Positions 24,706 through 33,051 are shown, counted from the first letter of the stretch. The stretch is DNA of 38,212 nt from an uncultured Gemmatimonadota bacterium (GCA_946480295.1 CAMLIT010000031.1:1-38212); one strand, 5' to 3'. Numbers and translations: made by a program. The notes: generated by a model not told the origin, from the letters alone.

Positions 24706-25865
24706 GTGAGCCCGTCCGGTTCCTGCTGTCGTTCTCGAACGCGCTCGCCACGAGCGCGCTCTACGGGGAGCGGCACCCGGCCACGCGCCGCGCCATCGAC
24801 CGGTCGTACGAGCGCCTGCGCGAGCTCCAGCAGCTCGATCCGCACCCGGAGTTCTCCTTCCTCGGCGCGGAGAACGTGTACGGCGAGATGGCGCTGCGCG
24901 ACCTGCGCGACTGGGAATGGGGGGCGCGGCTCGCCAACGCCGGCGTGCAGCGCGTCGAGCTCGGGCCCGACGTCACCCTCGAGGATTACGAGGCATTCCT
25001 GCGCGAAGTGCTCCGACGGCTGTCCTGCCTCGGCACGGAGAGCGCCGAGGCGCGTCCGGGCGCGCAGGAGCGGATCCGCTTCGGCGCGATCGGGATCAGG
25101 GGGATCGAGAAGTCGCTCCGCGAGCTCACCGACGAGGTGCAGGTGGCGACGATCGCCTACTCGCTCTTCGACGAGGTGCACGCCGTGCGCTACATCCACG
25201 ACGAGGTCTCGCGTCGCGGCGCGCTGCCGATGGCGGAAGCCGAGGCCGTGGTGCGATCGCTGGCGGTCGGCATGCACGGCGCGAGCGAGATGATCCTGCC
25301 GCTGCTCGAGCTGCGCGAGTACGACCAGTACACGACGACGCACGCGCTCAACGTGTCGGTGCTGACGATGGCGCTCGCCGAGCATCTCGGGCTGGGCGCC
25401 CGCGACATCCGCACCTTCGGCATCGCCGGGCTGCTGCACGACCTCGGCAAGGTGCGCGTGCCGAAGGACATCCTCAACAAGCCCGGGCAGCTCACCGACG
25501 GCGAGCGCGCGGTGATGCAGCAGCACCCGGCGACGGGGGCGCGCCTGATCATCGCCAGCGGCCGCCGCCTCGACGTGGCCGCGACCGTCGCCTACGAGCA
25601 CCACATCATGATCGACGGCGGCGGCTATCCCCACTTCCACTACCGGCGCGACTGTCACCGCTCGAGCCAGCTCGTGCACGTCTGCGACGTGTACGACGCG
25701 CTGCGCACGAACCGGCCGTATCGCCAGTCGTGGGAGGCGGCGCGGGTCCTCGACTACATCGAGGAGCGCGCGGGGACGGAGTTCGAGCCGGAGACGGCCC
25801 GCGCGTTCGTGCGCATGATGCGCGCGCTCGAGGGGCGCGTGCAGTCGGCGCCCCTCGAGATCTAG
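24702..25865 (+). CDS. HD-GYP domain phosphohydrolase (probable cyclic-di-GMP phosphodiesterase)
   Basis: 387 aa. N-terminal domain of ~110 residues (FLLSFSNALATSALYGERHP) resembling that of the HEAT-like partner, then an HD-GYP domain (about 205-375): TTTHALNVS, H246-D247 in LLHDLGKVRVP, H300-H301, and D305-GGGYP-310. The metal-site His/Asp set and the GYP signature are intact, so cyclic-di-GMP hydrolysis is the family-level expectation. No receiver or membrane domain is present; the N-terminal domain is probably the input or dimerisation unit. Translationally coupled to the gene before it; the stop interlocks with the convergent AraC-type gene through CTAG. Located next to a pseudopilin operon, a process often controlled by cyclic-di-GMP. 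Confidence 0.88.
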   Translation: MSEPVRFLLSFSNALATSALYGERHPATRRAIDRSYERLRELQQLDPHPEFSFLGAENVYGEMALRDLRDWEWGARLANAGVQRVELGPDVTLEDYEAFLREVLRRLSCLGTESAEARPGAQERIRFGAIGIRGIEKSLRELTDEVQVATIAYSLFDEVHAVRYIHDEVSRRGALPMAEAEAVVRSLAVGMHGASEMILPLLELREYDQYTTTHALNVSVLTMALAEHLGLGARDIRTFGIAGLLHDLGKVRVPKDILNKPGQLTDGERAVMQQHPATGARLIIASGRRLDVAATVAYEHHIMIDGGGYPHFHYRRDCHRSSQLVHVCDVYDALRTNRPYRQSWEAARVLDYIEERAGTEFEPETARAFVRMMRALEGRVQSAPLEI

Positions 25866-26662
25866 AAGGCGTCGAGCTCCGCCTCGGGGTGCCGCGCCGC
25901 CCCGATGTCGCGCACGAACGCGGCGATCACCATCGCCGTGCCGCCCGCGGCGCGGATCTGCTGCGGCGTCGCCTGGAGGTAGCGCTGGCAGACGTTGCGG
26001 AAGGCGCTGCCCGACGGATAGTCGAGCGACAGCGCCACGCTCTCCACCGTGCGGCTCTCGTCCTCGAGCAGCCGGGCGGCGATGATGAGGCGCCCCCACG
26101 CGATGAGCCGCGCCGGGGAGGGGAAGCCGGCGGCGGCGAGCCAGGTCGCGAGCGTCTTGCGGCGCACGCCGAGCACCTTCGCCAGCCGGTCGGGGCTGAG
26201 CCGCTGGTGCGCGCGCGTGATGGCGACGAGGGCGGCGTCGCGCACGATGGGGCGCACGTCGCCGAGCGCGTCGCGCACGTGCCCGAGCACGCCGCGCGCC
26301 TCCGCCTGCTCGATCAGCGCGAGCAGCCGCAGCGGATCGTCGTCGTGGTCCACGAGCACGAGGCCGTCGATGCCGAAGCGGCCGGCCTCGAAGAGGTCGC
26401 GGCCCGTGGTCGGCGGCGAGGCGGTGTAGAGCACGAGCGTCACCGACGGGAAGCGCACGCGCAGCTTGCGCAGCGCCTCGAAGGGCGGCTCCCCGGCGGA
26501 GGCGACGGTGTCGATGAGCGCGATCGTCACCGCGTGCTCCGCGCAGGTGAGGCGCAGCTGCTCCCAGCTGTCGCAGGGCAGGATGTGGTACCGCTCGCGC
26601 ACGGCGGTGTGCAGGCGCGAGATCTGGATCTGGTTAGGCAGGAGCGCGGCGATGAGGGCCAT
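25862..26662 (-). CDS. AraC-type regulator with degenerate receiver-like domain
   Basis: 266 aa from ATG 26662 (MALIAALLPNQ); an earlier frame start at 26719 is less likely. The first ~125 residues have a receiver-like pattern: an Asp at the end of strand 3 (D51 in IALID) but no acidic pair at the N-terminus and no conserved Lys-Pro, so phosphorylation is doubtful. The C-terminal half has an AraC double helix-turn-helix: LSPDRLAKVLGVRRKTLATW and VESVALSLDYPSGSAFRNVC, followed by RYLQATPQQIR. Divergent from the pseudopilin operon with a 289-bp gap, convergent with the HD-GYP gene. I infer control of the pilus genes, unproven. Confidence 0.8.
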   Translation of the reverse strand: MALIAALLPNQIQISRLHTAVRERYHILPCDSWEQLRLTCAEHAVTIALIDTVASAGEPPFEALRKLRVRFPSVTLVLYTASPPTTGRDLFEAGRFGIDGLVLVDHDDDPLRLLALIEQAEARGVLGHVRDALGDVRPIVRDAALVAITRAHQRLSPDRLAKVLGVRRKTLATWLAAAGFPSPARLIAWGRLIIAARLLEDESRTVESVALSLDYPSGSAFRNVCQRYLQATPQQIRAAGGTAMVIAAFVRDIGAARHPEAELDAF

Positions 26663-26711
26663 GACCGGTCTGGAATCACGTGTAACGAAGCGTTCCAACA
26701 CCACTGCCAGA

Positions 26712-26737
26712 TGACGCAAATGGTTACAGAAGCGTCA
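26712..26737. promoter_or_regulatory. Dyad in the AraC-type gene/pseudopilin gap
   Basis: TGACGC (26712-26717) and GCGTCA (26732-26737) form a perfect 6-bp inverted repeat with a 14-nt spacer. Nearby, AACG-AAG-CGTT adds a smaller dyad. The 289-bp gap is less GC-rich than its neighbours and presumably holds both divergent promoters; I could not assign a convincing -35/-10 pair. Confidence 0.3.
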
Positions 26738-26951
26738 CGCTGCTGGCCGATTGCCCCACAACGTGACGACTGCGGCCCACAATGCGGGCACGCCAGCGTG
26801 ACCGATCCGGCCGGGAGCGTGATAGAGCAGGTTGGCCGCGGGCATACGTTCTCCGGTGTGGTCGAGCAGTTCGCAGCAGGTCGCGTCACCGCCTCCCGAT
26901 GTCGGGCCGGCGGGCCGAGGCGTTTGTCGTGGTGGTTCCTGGGGGCATCTG

Positions 26952-27578
26952 ATGACGGGATCGATCTCGTTCACGACGATGCAAGGCCGATGGAAGGCCG
27001 GCGCCGAGGCGCCGGCGCGGGGCCGGCGTGCGCCCCGCGGCGTGACGCTCATCGAGACGATGATCGTGCTCGTCGTCATCGGCATCGGCGTGGGCGCCGC
27101 CATCCCGCATGCGCCGGTGGTGCCGCTCCGTCTGGACGCCAGCGCGCGCGGCGTGTTCAAGGTGCTCCAGATCGCGCAGTACACCGCGCTGTCGCGGCAG
27201 CACGACGTGGTCGTGAGCTTCGACGTCGCCGGCGGGACCATACGGGTCCTCGAGGACCGGAACGACGACGGGCAGGTGAGCGTGGGCGAGCACCTCCGCT
27301 GGCTGCCGCTCGACGGCAACGTCGCCTTCGGCGTCCCGCCGGTCGGGCTGTCCGGGACCGCGACGGGCGCGATCGTCGGGCCGAAGCTTGTGACGATCGA
27401 CAGCATGCCGAGTGTCGTCTTCCACAGGAACGGCTCGGCGAGCACCGATCTCGAGGTGTACGTGCGGGCGAACGCGGGGAAGACGGTGATGTATCGCGCG
27501 ATCTCCGTGGTCCAGGCGACGGCGCGCGCGACCTGGTACCGCTGGTCGGGGACGGCCTGGAAGGAGGCGGGATTGTGA
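26952..27578 (+). CDS. GspH/FimT-type minor pseudopilin
   Basis: 208 aa from ATG 26952. A long basic leader of 30 residues ends in RRAPRG; predicted prepilin peptidase cleavage gives VTLIETMIVLVVIGIGVGAA with Glu at position 5 of the mature protein. The rest is a beta-rich head of GspH/FimT size (FKVLQIAQYTALSRQHDVVV, RVLEDRNDDGQVSVGEHLRW, VVFHRNGSAS). First gene of a five-gene operon; its TGA overlaps the GTG of the next gene. GspH-type subunits form part of the tip of type II secretion or type IV pilus filaments. Confidence 0.85.
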   Translation: MTGSISFTTMQGRWKAGAEAPARGRRAPRGVTLIETMIVLVVIGIGVGAAIPHAPVVPLRLDASARGVFKVLQIAQYTALSRQHDVVVSFDVAGGTIRVLEDRNDDGQVSVGEHLRWLPLDGNVAFGVPPVGLSGTATGAIVGPKLVTIDSMPSVVFHRNGSASTDLEVYVRANAGKTVMYRAISVVQATARATWYRWSGTAWKEAGL

Positions 27579-28030
27579 GCGTCGGCGTCGGGATGGAGGG
27601 GAGCGCGCGCGCCTCGGCGCGCCGGCGGGGGCGGCACGGGAGCCCGCGACGGCGTCGTGCCGGCATGACCCTCGTCGAGGTCCTGGTGTCGCTGACGCTC
27701 CTCGCCGGCGTGGCGCTCGGCATGGAGAGCTTCCTCTTCCGCTTCTCGCACGGCGCGGCGACGCGCGACGCGAAGGACGTCGCCACCGAGCTCGCCGAGC
27801 AGCGGCTGCAGGACGTGCAGCGCGCGACGAACTACGGCAGCCTCGAGACGGCCTTTGGCGGCACGGAGGCGTCGGTCGCCGGCCACCCGGGGTTCCAGCG
27901 CGTGACGGCGGTCAAGCACGTGGGCGGCGGCAGCGCCGACCCGAGCGACTACAAGATCGTGACGGTGACCGTCACCGCGCCGGACACCACGGTCCACGCG
28001 ACGAAGACCACGGCGATCGCCGTCTTCTGA
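27575..28030 (+). CDS. PilV/GspI-type minor pseudopilin
   Basis: 151 aa with a GTG start at 27575, supported by AAGGAGG seven nt upstream inside the previous gene. A long Arg-rich leader ends RRRRAG; cleavage gives MTLVEVLVSLTLLAGVALGM with Glu5. A short head follows (ATELAEQRLQDVQRATNYGS, then VTVTVTAPDTTVHATKTTAI). Size and head pattern fit PilV/GspI. The start overlaps the upstream stop by four bases and the stop shares one base with the next ATG (TGATG). Confidence 0.85.
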   Translation: MSVGVGMEGSARASARRRGRHGSPRRRRAGMTLVEVLVSLTLLAGVALGMESFLFRFSHGAATRDAKDVATELAEQRLQDVQRATNYGSLETAFGGTEASVAGHPGFQRVTAVKHVGGGSADPSDYKIVTVTVTAPDTTVHATKTTAIAVF

Positions 28031-29250
28031 TGATCCACCCCGCGATGCGACGACTCCGGGCTGCCGGGCCGATGGCCTCCGGCACCGCCGCGCCGCGTCG
28101 CGGCCGAGGATCGGCGCTGGCGCTCCGCGCCGGCTTCTCGCTCGTCGAGCTCATGGTCGCGACGACGCTGTCGCTCGTCGTGATCGCCGCGGCGGTGCCC
28201 TTCTTCCGGGGCCAGCTTCGCGCGCTGAGCGGGGACGCGGCGCGCTTCGAGGCGGTGCAGACCGGCCGCTTCGCCAGCGACGCCATCGACCGGGACCTGC
28301 GCGCGATCGGGCTGAACCTCGCCGACAACCAGCCGCCCCTCGTCGAGGCGCACCCGCTGGCGATCACCTTCAACTCCGATCTCGTCACCCTCGACTCGAC
28401 CGACGAGAACGCGCTCGCCTACGATCCGTCGACCGATTCGCTGAGCTCCTACACGCTGCCGAACACGCGCCAGGTGACGCTCCCTCTGGTGGCGCGCGCC
28501 TACCCGGACAGCACGTACACGTCCTCGGGGGCGCTCGGCCGCGCGGAGACGGTGTCGTACTGGGCGGCGGCCGATTCGACGGCCGGCGTGCCGGGGCGCT
28601 ACGTCCTCTACCGCCGGGTGAACGACCGGCAGCCGACCGTCCTCGCGCGGAACATCGCCCTCGCCACCGGCCAGGCGATCTTCCACTTCTACACGATCGA
28701 CACCACCGGCGCGCTCGTCGAGATCCCGGGCACGCGGCTGCCGCTCGTGCACACCGCGCCGCTGCACGGCGTGGCGAGCGACACGGGGGCGTCCGCGACC
28801 ATCGACAGCATCCGCGTGATCCGGATGTACGTGCCGGTGGCCGAGGGGCGTGGCGTGGTGCACGGCGACACGATCCAGGTGATCGACCACCGCACGCGGC
28901 TGGGGAACGCGATGCTCGCCGCCGGCGGCGGCGGGTGCGGCATGGCGCCCGCCGGGGCGGCGGTCTCGGCGCAGTCCCAGCAGGGCGGGCAGGTCACGCT
29001 CAGCTGGTCGCCTTCCGCCGACGACACCGGCGGGCAGCGCAACGTGGAGCGCTACATCATCTACCGCCGCGCCAACAACGCGAGCGTCTTCGGCGAGCCG
29101 TACGCGAGCGTCGCGGCCGGTGCATCCACCTACACCTACATCGACCGGGGCGTGAGCTCCGGCCAGAACTGGGTGTACGGCCTCGTGGCCCAGAACTGCG
29201 GGGGCGTCAACTCCACGCTGTCGACGACGAATCCCGTGAACGTCAAATGA
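28030..29250 (+). CDS. PilW/GspJ-type pseudopilin with C-terminal fibronectin III domain
   Basis: 406 aa. The leader (about 35 residues, Arg-rich) ends ALRAG; cleavage gives FSLVELMVATTLSLVVIAAA with Glu5. The PilW-like head runs to about residue 290 (FASDAIDRDLRAIGLNLADN, RVIRMYVPVAEGRG). The last ~100 residues form a fibronectin type III-like domain: QVTLSWSPSADDTGG, VERYIIYRRA, TYTYIDRGVSSGQNWVYGLV, with two cysteines that could form a disulphide. A fibronectin fusion on a tip pseudopilin is unusual and suggests adhesion. Overlaps the flanking genes by 1 and 4 nt. Confidence 0.85.
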   Translation: MIHPAMRRLRAAGPMASGTAAPRRGRGSALALRAGFSLVELMVATTLSLVVIAAAVPFFRGQLRALSGDAARFEAVQTGRFASDAIDRDLRAIGLNLADNQPPLVEAHPLAITFNSDLVTLDSTDENALAYDPSTDSLSSYTLPNTRQVTLPLVARAYPDSTYTSSGALGRAETVSYWAAADSTAGVPGRYVLYRRVNDRQPTVLARNIALATGQAIFHFYTIDTTGALVEIPGTRLPLVHTAPLHGVASDTGASATIDSIRVIRMYVPVAEGRGVVHGDTIQVIDHRTRLGNAMLAAGGGGCGMAPAGAAVSAQSQQGGQVTLSWSPSADDTGGQRNVERYIIYRRANNASVFGEPYASVAAGASTYTYIDRGVSSGQNWVYGLVAQNCGGVNSTLSTTNPVNVK

Positions 29251-31106
29251 CCATGCGCAACCGCCGCGGGTCGACCATCCTCTTCGTGCTCGTGCTGACG
29301 TCGGCGCTCGTCGCGCTGGCCGCCTCCGCGGTCATCCTGCGCTCGAGCACGGGGCTGCTCGGGCGCTACCGCGATCGGCAGCAGGACCTCTCGCACGCGG
29401 CGGACATGGCGCTCGCCATCACGCGCAGCCGGCTCGCGCGCGACTCGACGCAGGTGCCGGACACCGGGTACGTGCAGGTGCTCGCGAGCCGGCCGCTGCA
29501 GGACGCGAACGGCAATCCGCTGCGCAACATGACGGCCACGACGTGGGTCGGCGGGGGCGGGACGACCGGTCGTCTCGCCACCATCGTCGCGCAGGTCCGC
29601 GACTCGGTGGGCACGAGCGTCGTGCGCCGGCTCGACGTGTCGCAGGAGAGCTTCGGCCAGTTCGCCTACTTCACGAACAGCGAGACGAACGGCGCGACGC
29701 CGATGTCGTTCGGCAACGGCGACCGCTTCGTCGGCCCGGTGTGGTCCAACGACACGATCCGCGTCGCGTCGAGCGGCGCGTCCTTCTTCGGCGACGTCAC
29801 GACGGCGAGGACGATGACCGGCGGGCAGTACGCGACGCTGGTGCACGGCGTGCGGCAGAACGCCGCCCCCATCCCGCTGCCGGATCCCGCCCAGCTCGCG
29901 CCCCGCTATCAGAGCTACGCCAACTCGGGCAACTTCGTCTTCAACGCCCCCAATGCCGGCGACGAGACGCAGGTCGCGATGCGCATCCAGTTCGTCGCCG
30001 TGGACCTCGACGGCGACGGCGACTCGACGGACGTGGACGAGGGCTTCTTCAAGGTCCACTACCTCACCTACACGTCGGGCAACACGACGATCGGATACCA
30101 GTACGAGCGCGGCGATTACCAGAACTACAACTGCGGCGACTGGCATCCGGTGGCGCCGGGCGGCCCGCTCAAGTTCTTCCCGGCGTACGTGCACTCCTCC
30201 AGCTGGGCGCAGGCGCTCTGGAACAACGGCGGGATGACGAACCAGCAGGCGAAGACCGAGGCGAACAAGTCGTTCGACCAGATCATGCAGGGCGCGGGCG
30301 CGCGCTGCTACCTCGGCGACGCGCCGCAGCTCGTCGCGGTGGAGCGCTCCGGGCTCTCGACCTTCTCCACCGCCGACCAGCAGAAGGGCGGGGACGACAC
30401 GACGTTCACGGTCACCGGCAACTCCGGCTACTGGATCAAGTGGCCCGGCACGGTGGACCCGCGGCTCGCCGCGGTGCGGCCCTGGGACGCAGCCTACCTC
30501 TTCCCGCTCTCGGCGAGCATCAACCCGGCGACCAACGGCGTCATCTACGTCAACGGCACCGTCGGCGTGAGCGGCGTGCTGCGCGGCAACGTCACGCTCT
30601 ACGCCACGGGGGACATCGTCATCCTCGACGACGTGCGCTACGCGACCGACCCGGGCGATCCGTCGTCGCCCGACCTGCTGGGGCTCATCGCCGGCCACGA
30701 CATCGTCGTCGCCGACAACGCGTTCAACACGCCGCAGTCGATCGGCGCCTCGTACAAGTCGCTCGACGACTCGCCGGACCTGTTCGTCCACGGGATCCTG
30801 ATGGCGCTCGGCTCGCAGTTCCGCGTCCAGAACTACGGCTCCGGTCCCACCAACGCGTCGAGCTGCGACGGCGTCACGAACGGCCGCGGCTGCCTGTACG
30901 TGACCGGCGGGATCATCCAGGCGATCGACGGCTTCGTCGGCAGCACGAGCGGCACCGGCTTCCGCAAGCGCTACCTGTTCGACCGGCGCGCACGCCGGCT
31001 CACGCCGCCGCACTTCCCGAGCACCCATCGCTTCCTGGAAGACCACGTGCTCGACGTGGACGCGGCGCGCTTCGATCCGAAGACCTACTTCGCCCGGCTG
31101 AAGTAG
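29247..31106 (+). CDS. DUF4900/PilX-like protein, GspK-like tip subunit
   Basis: 619 aa from ATG 29247 (ATG 29253 possible). A short leader MTMRNRRG is followed by STILFVLVLTSALVALAASA; position 5 of the mature form is Phe rather than Glu, as in GspK and PilX-type subunits that cap the filament. The long head ends in a parallel-beta-like DUF4900 region (INPATNGVIYVNGTVGVSGV, GNVTLYATGDIVILDDVRY, LLGLIAGHDIVVADN). DUF4900 proteins occur with pilin-like genes in several phyla; their function is undefined. Fourth in the operon, translationally coupled to the PilW-like gene and abutting the next. Confidence 0.82.
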   Translation: MTMRNRRGSTILFVLVLTSALVALAASAVILRSSTGLLGRYRDRQQDLSHAADMALAITRSRLARDSTQVPDTGYVQVLASRPLQDANGNPLRNMTATTWVGGGGTTGRLATIVAQVRDSVGTSVVRRLDVSQESFGQFAYFTNSETNGATPMSFGNGDRFVGPVWSNDTIRVASSGASFFGDVTTARTMTGGQYATLVHGVRQNAAPIPLPDPAQLAPRYQSYANSGNFVFNAPNAGDETQVAMRIQFVAVDLDGDGDSTDVDEGFFKVHYLTYTSGNTTIGYQYERGDYQNYNCGDWHPVAPGGPLKFFPAYVHSSSWAQALWNNGGMTNQQAKTEANKSFDQIMQGAGARCYLGDAPQLVAVERSGLSTFSTADQQKGGDDTTFTVTGNSGYWIKWPGTVDPRLAAVRPWDAAYLFPLSASINPATNGVIYVNGTVGVSGVLRGNVTLYATGDIVILDDVRYATDPGDPSSPDLLGLIAGHDIVVADNAFNTPQSIGASYKSLDDSPDLFVHGILMALGSQFRVQNYGSGPTNASSCDGVTNGRGCLYVTGGIIQAIDGFVGSTSGTGFRKRYLFDRRARRLTPPHFPSTHRFLEDHVLDVDAARFDPKTYFARLK

Positions 31107-32159
31107 ATGCGCGTCGTCAGCCGCACCCGCGACCAGCTCGTCGTGCGCGATGATCCCGGCCCGCTGTGGATCATCGCCCTCGCGCTCGTGGCGGCGAGCC
31201 TGGCGCCGCTGTACGAGGGCGTTCGCCTGCGCATGGACGGGGACGCCGCGTCGATCGTGTGGCTGATGCTCGTACTGCTGGCGATGGTCGGCATCGCCAC
31301 GGGGGCGGCCTTCCTCCTCGGCCTCGGTCCCGTGAACTTCACGTTCAACAGGACGGAGGGCACGCTCGACGTCACCCGCCGCACGATCCTCGGCCGGCTC
31401 CACTGGGGATGCAGCCTCGCGTCGCTGGAGAACGCCGTGCTCGAGCCGTACGTGGGGATCGACGGGCACGTGCTGTACCGCGTGGCGCTCGTCACGGGCA
31501 CCGGGCGGCACATCCCGCTCGCGGCGCATTACGAGGCCGACCTCGCGGCCCAGACCCGGCTCGTGCTCGCGCTGCGCTACTTCCTCCAGGTGCGGGCCTG
31601 GCACCGCGTGGTCGCGGAGATCGTCATCGACCGGCGGAGCTGGCGGCGGACGGTCACCTTCCTCTCCGGCTCCGCGGTGGCGATGGTGCTGCTGAGCGCC
31701 GGCTGCCTCCTCGCGGTGTTCACGGCGCGGCAGAAGCTCGCCGAGTACCGCCCGATCGGCGTGACGATCCTCTCCACGAAGGTGGAGACCACCAGAGGGC
31801 CGGAGGGCGAGGTGCTCCGGCGGCCGATCGTCAGCTACCGGTACATCATCGACGGGAAGATCTACGTGAACGACGCGGTCGCGCCCGACGTGACGAGGCG
31901 TGCGGGAGACTGGGCGTTCGAGGTCGTGAATCGGTTCACCCCGGGCGAACGACGCCGCGGCTTCTACAACCCGACCCACCCGGAGCGCAGCTTCCTCCTC
32001 GAGCCGCGCGGCCGCGGATGGTACGTGCTCGGCGTCCTGCCGCTGCTGCTGCTCGTGGCGATCGTCTGGAGCCTGCGCGCGCACCTGTCGCTGCTGCCGC
32101 CTGAGGCGCGCCGCGAGGCGGAGAAGGGCAGCATGGATCCGGTCTTCATTTATCCCTGA
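31107..32159 (+). CDS. DUF3592-like membrane protein ending the pseudopilin operon
   Basis: 350 aa, starting on the base after the preceding stop. Four membrane segments: PLWIIALALVAASLAPL, IVWLMLVLLAMVGIATGAAF, VAMVLLSAGCLLAVFTA, and WYVLGVLPLLLLVAIVW. The extracytoplasmic part between the third and fourth has the DUF3592 pattern (RPIVSYRYIIDGKIYVNDA, GFYNPTHPERSFLLEP). The region before the third segment (NFTFNRTEGTLDVTRRTILG) resembles a PH-like strand set. Role unknown; position suggests it is co-expressed with the pseudopilins rather than that it is part of the filament. Confidence 0.75.
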   Translation: MRVVSRTRDQLVVRDDPGPLWIIALALVAASLAPLYEGVRLRMDGDAASIVWLMLVLLAMVGIATGAAFLLGLGPVNFTFNRTEGTLDVTRRTILGRLHWGCSLASLENAVLEPYVGIDGHVLYRVALVTGTGRHIPLAAHYEADLAAQTRLVLALRYFLQVRAWHRVVAEIVIDRRSWRRTVTFLSGSAVAMVLLSAGCLLAVFTARQKLAEYRPIGVTILSTKVETTRGPEGEVLRRPIVSYRYIIDGKIYVNDAVAPDVTRRAGDWAFEVVNRFTPGERRRGFYNPTHPERSFLLEPRGRGWYVLGVLPLLLLVAIVWSLRAHLSLLPPEARREAEKGSMDPVFIYP

Positions 32160-32169
32160 AGCGGGGCCG

Positions 32170-32196
32170 GCGCGCCGGCGTCCGTCGTCGGCGCGC
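32170..32196 (+). terminator. Hairpin after the pseudopilin operon
   Basis: GCGCGCCG (32170-32177) and CGGCGCGC (32189-32196) form an 8-bp stem with an 11-nt loop, 10 nt after the DUF3592 stop. An alternative 14-nt self-complementary stretch (32166-32179) overlaps it. It lies between convergent genes. Confidence 0.4.
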
Positions 32197-32249
32197 GGCG
32201 GGCGCCTGGAGTGGAGCGCTGCCCGGCGCGCGCCCGGCTTCCGCGCGCC

Positions 32250-32744
32250 CTACTCCTCCGCCGCCTCGACGTTGATCCCGTTCTCGGCGAGGCTCGTCAG
32301 CAGCTTGTCGGTCTCGCCCTCCTCGTCGAGGGTGCGCTGGAGGAGCTCGGCCTGACCGGCGTAGCCCAGGTGCTGCGCGTACGTGCGCACCGTGCCGTAG
32401 CCGGCGATCTCGTAGTGCTCCACGCGCTGCGCGGCCGCGATCAGCCCAGCGTCCAGCACCTCCGCGTCGGGCTTCTCCTGGATGAGCTCCTTGCCCTCGG
32501 CGAGGAGGCCCTCCATCCCCTTGCACTTCTTGCCCGTCGGCTTCTCGCCGAGCTCGCGGAAGATGCGCTCGAGGCGCTTGACCTGGCCGCGCGTCTGCTT
32601 CTCGTGCTTCGTGAAGGCCTGCTTGAGCTTCCTGTCGGACGCCGCGCGGATCATGCGCGGCAGCGCCTTGAGGATCTGGTTCTCGGCGCTGTACAGGTCG
32701 CGCAGCTCCTCGACATAGAGCTCCTGCAGGGATTCCATCTCCAT
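32250..32744 (-). CDS. YciE/YciF-like ferritin-fold protein (DUF892)
   Basis: 164 aa with a strong GGAGGAAG site before the ATG. The family signature is clear: LYVEELRDLYSAENQILKAL, EKQTRGQVKRLERIFRELGE, CKGMEGLLAEGKELI, VEHYEIAGYGTVRTYAQHLG, and LLQRTLDEEGETDKLLTSLA. This is a four-helix bundle with Glu/His residues placed for a di-metal site, usually induced in general or osmotic stress. The true role is not established in any organism I know of. Monocistronic, convergent with the pseudopilin operon. Confidence 0.92.
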   Translation of the reverse strand: MEMESLQELYVEELRDLYSAENQILKALPRMIRAASDRKLKQAFTKHEKQTRGQVKRLERIFRELGEKPTGKKCKGMEGLLAEGKELIQEKPDAEVLDAGLIAAAQRVEHYEIAGYGTVRTYAQHLGYAGQAELLQRTLDEEGETDKLLTSLAENGINVEAAEE

Positions 32745-32822
32745 AGGGGCTTCCTCCGGTCAGGGTGGCCGCGACGCGTTCGCGGGTGGGGCGCGTAGAG
32801 CAGGGATCGGGCCGGGCGTGGC

Positions 32823-32850
32823 GCGGGACGCGGGACGCGGGACGCGGGAC
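32823..32850. repeat. Four tandem copies of GCGGGAC
   Basis: Four exact 7-bp units, directly adjacent. Located about 80 bp upstream of the DUF892 gene. Could vary in copy number by slippage; no function is visible. Confidence 0.85.
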
Positions 32851-32948
32851 GGCGTGCATCCCTGGCATCGGCGCTCCGTGCGTCGGGGACCTCGCTCGGG
32901 CCAGCATCACACGGTGAGGAACGCGGATGACCACGAATGAACTGCCGA

Positions 32949-33051
32949 ATCGTGCGAATCGCCCCGGGTGGCGCGATGACTCCTCTCACCGCGGCCGGTC
33001 CGGGGCCCGGCGCCTCTCACCCCCGCCCCCATTCGCGCCGATTCGCACGAT
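32949..33051. repeat. 13-bp inverted repeat with phased ATTCGC motifs
   Basis: ATCGTGCGAATCG (32949-32961) and CGATTCGCACGAT (33039-33051) are exact reverse complements, 77 bp apart. ATTCGC recurs at 33031, 33041 and 33061 (10-bp steps), and the left arm is itself part of a CGAATCG-TG-CGAATCG direct repeat. This suggests a binding-site cluster for an unidentified DNA-binding protein. Confidence 0.5.

Noticed and set aside
11180..26645. GTTAGGC seen near 11188, 20704 and 26635, resembling an integron core site
   Set aside because: About three or four copies are expected from base composition over both strands, two lie inside genes, and no attC-like structure or integrase is present.
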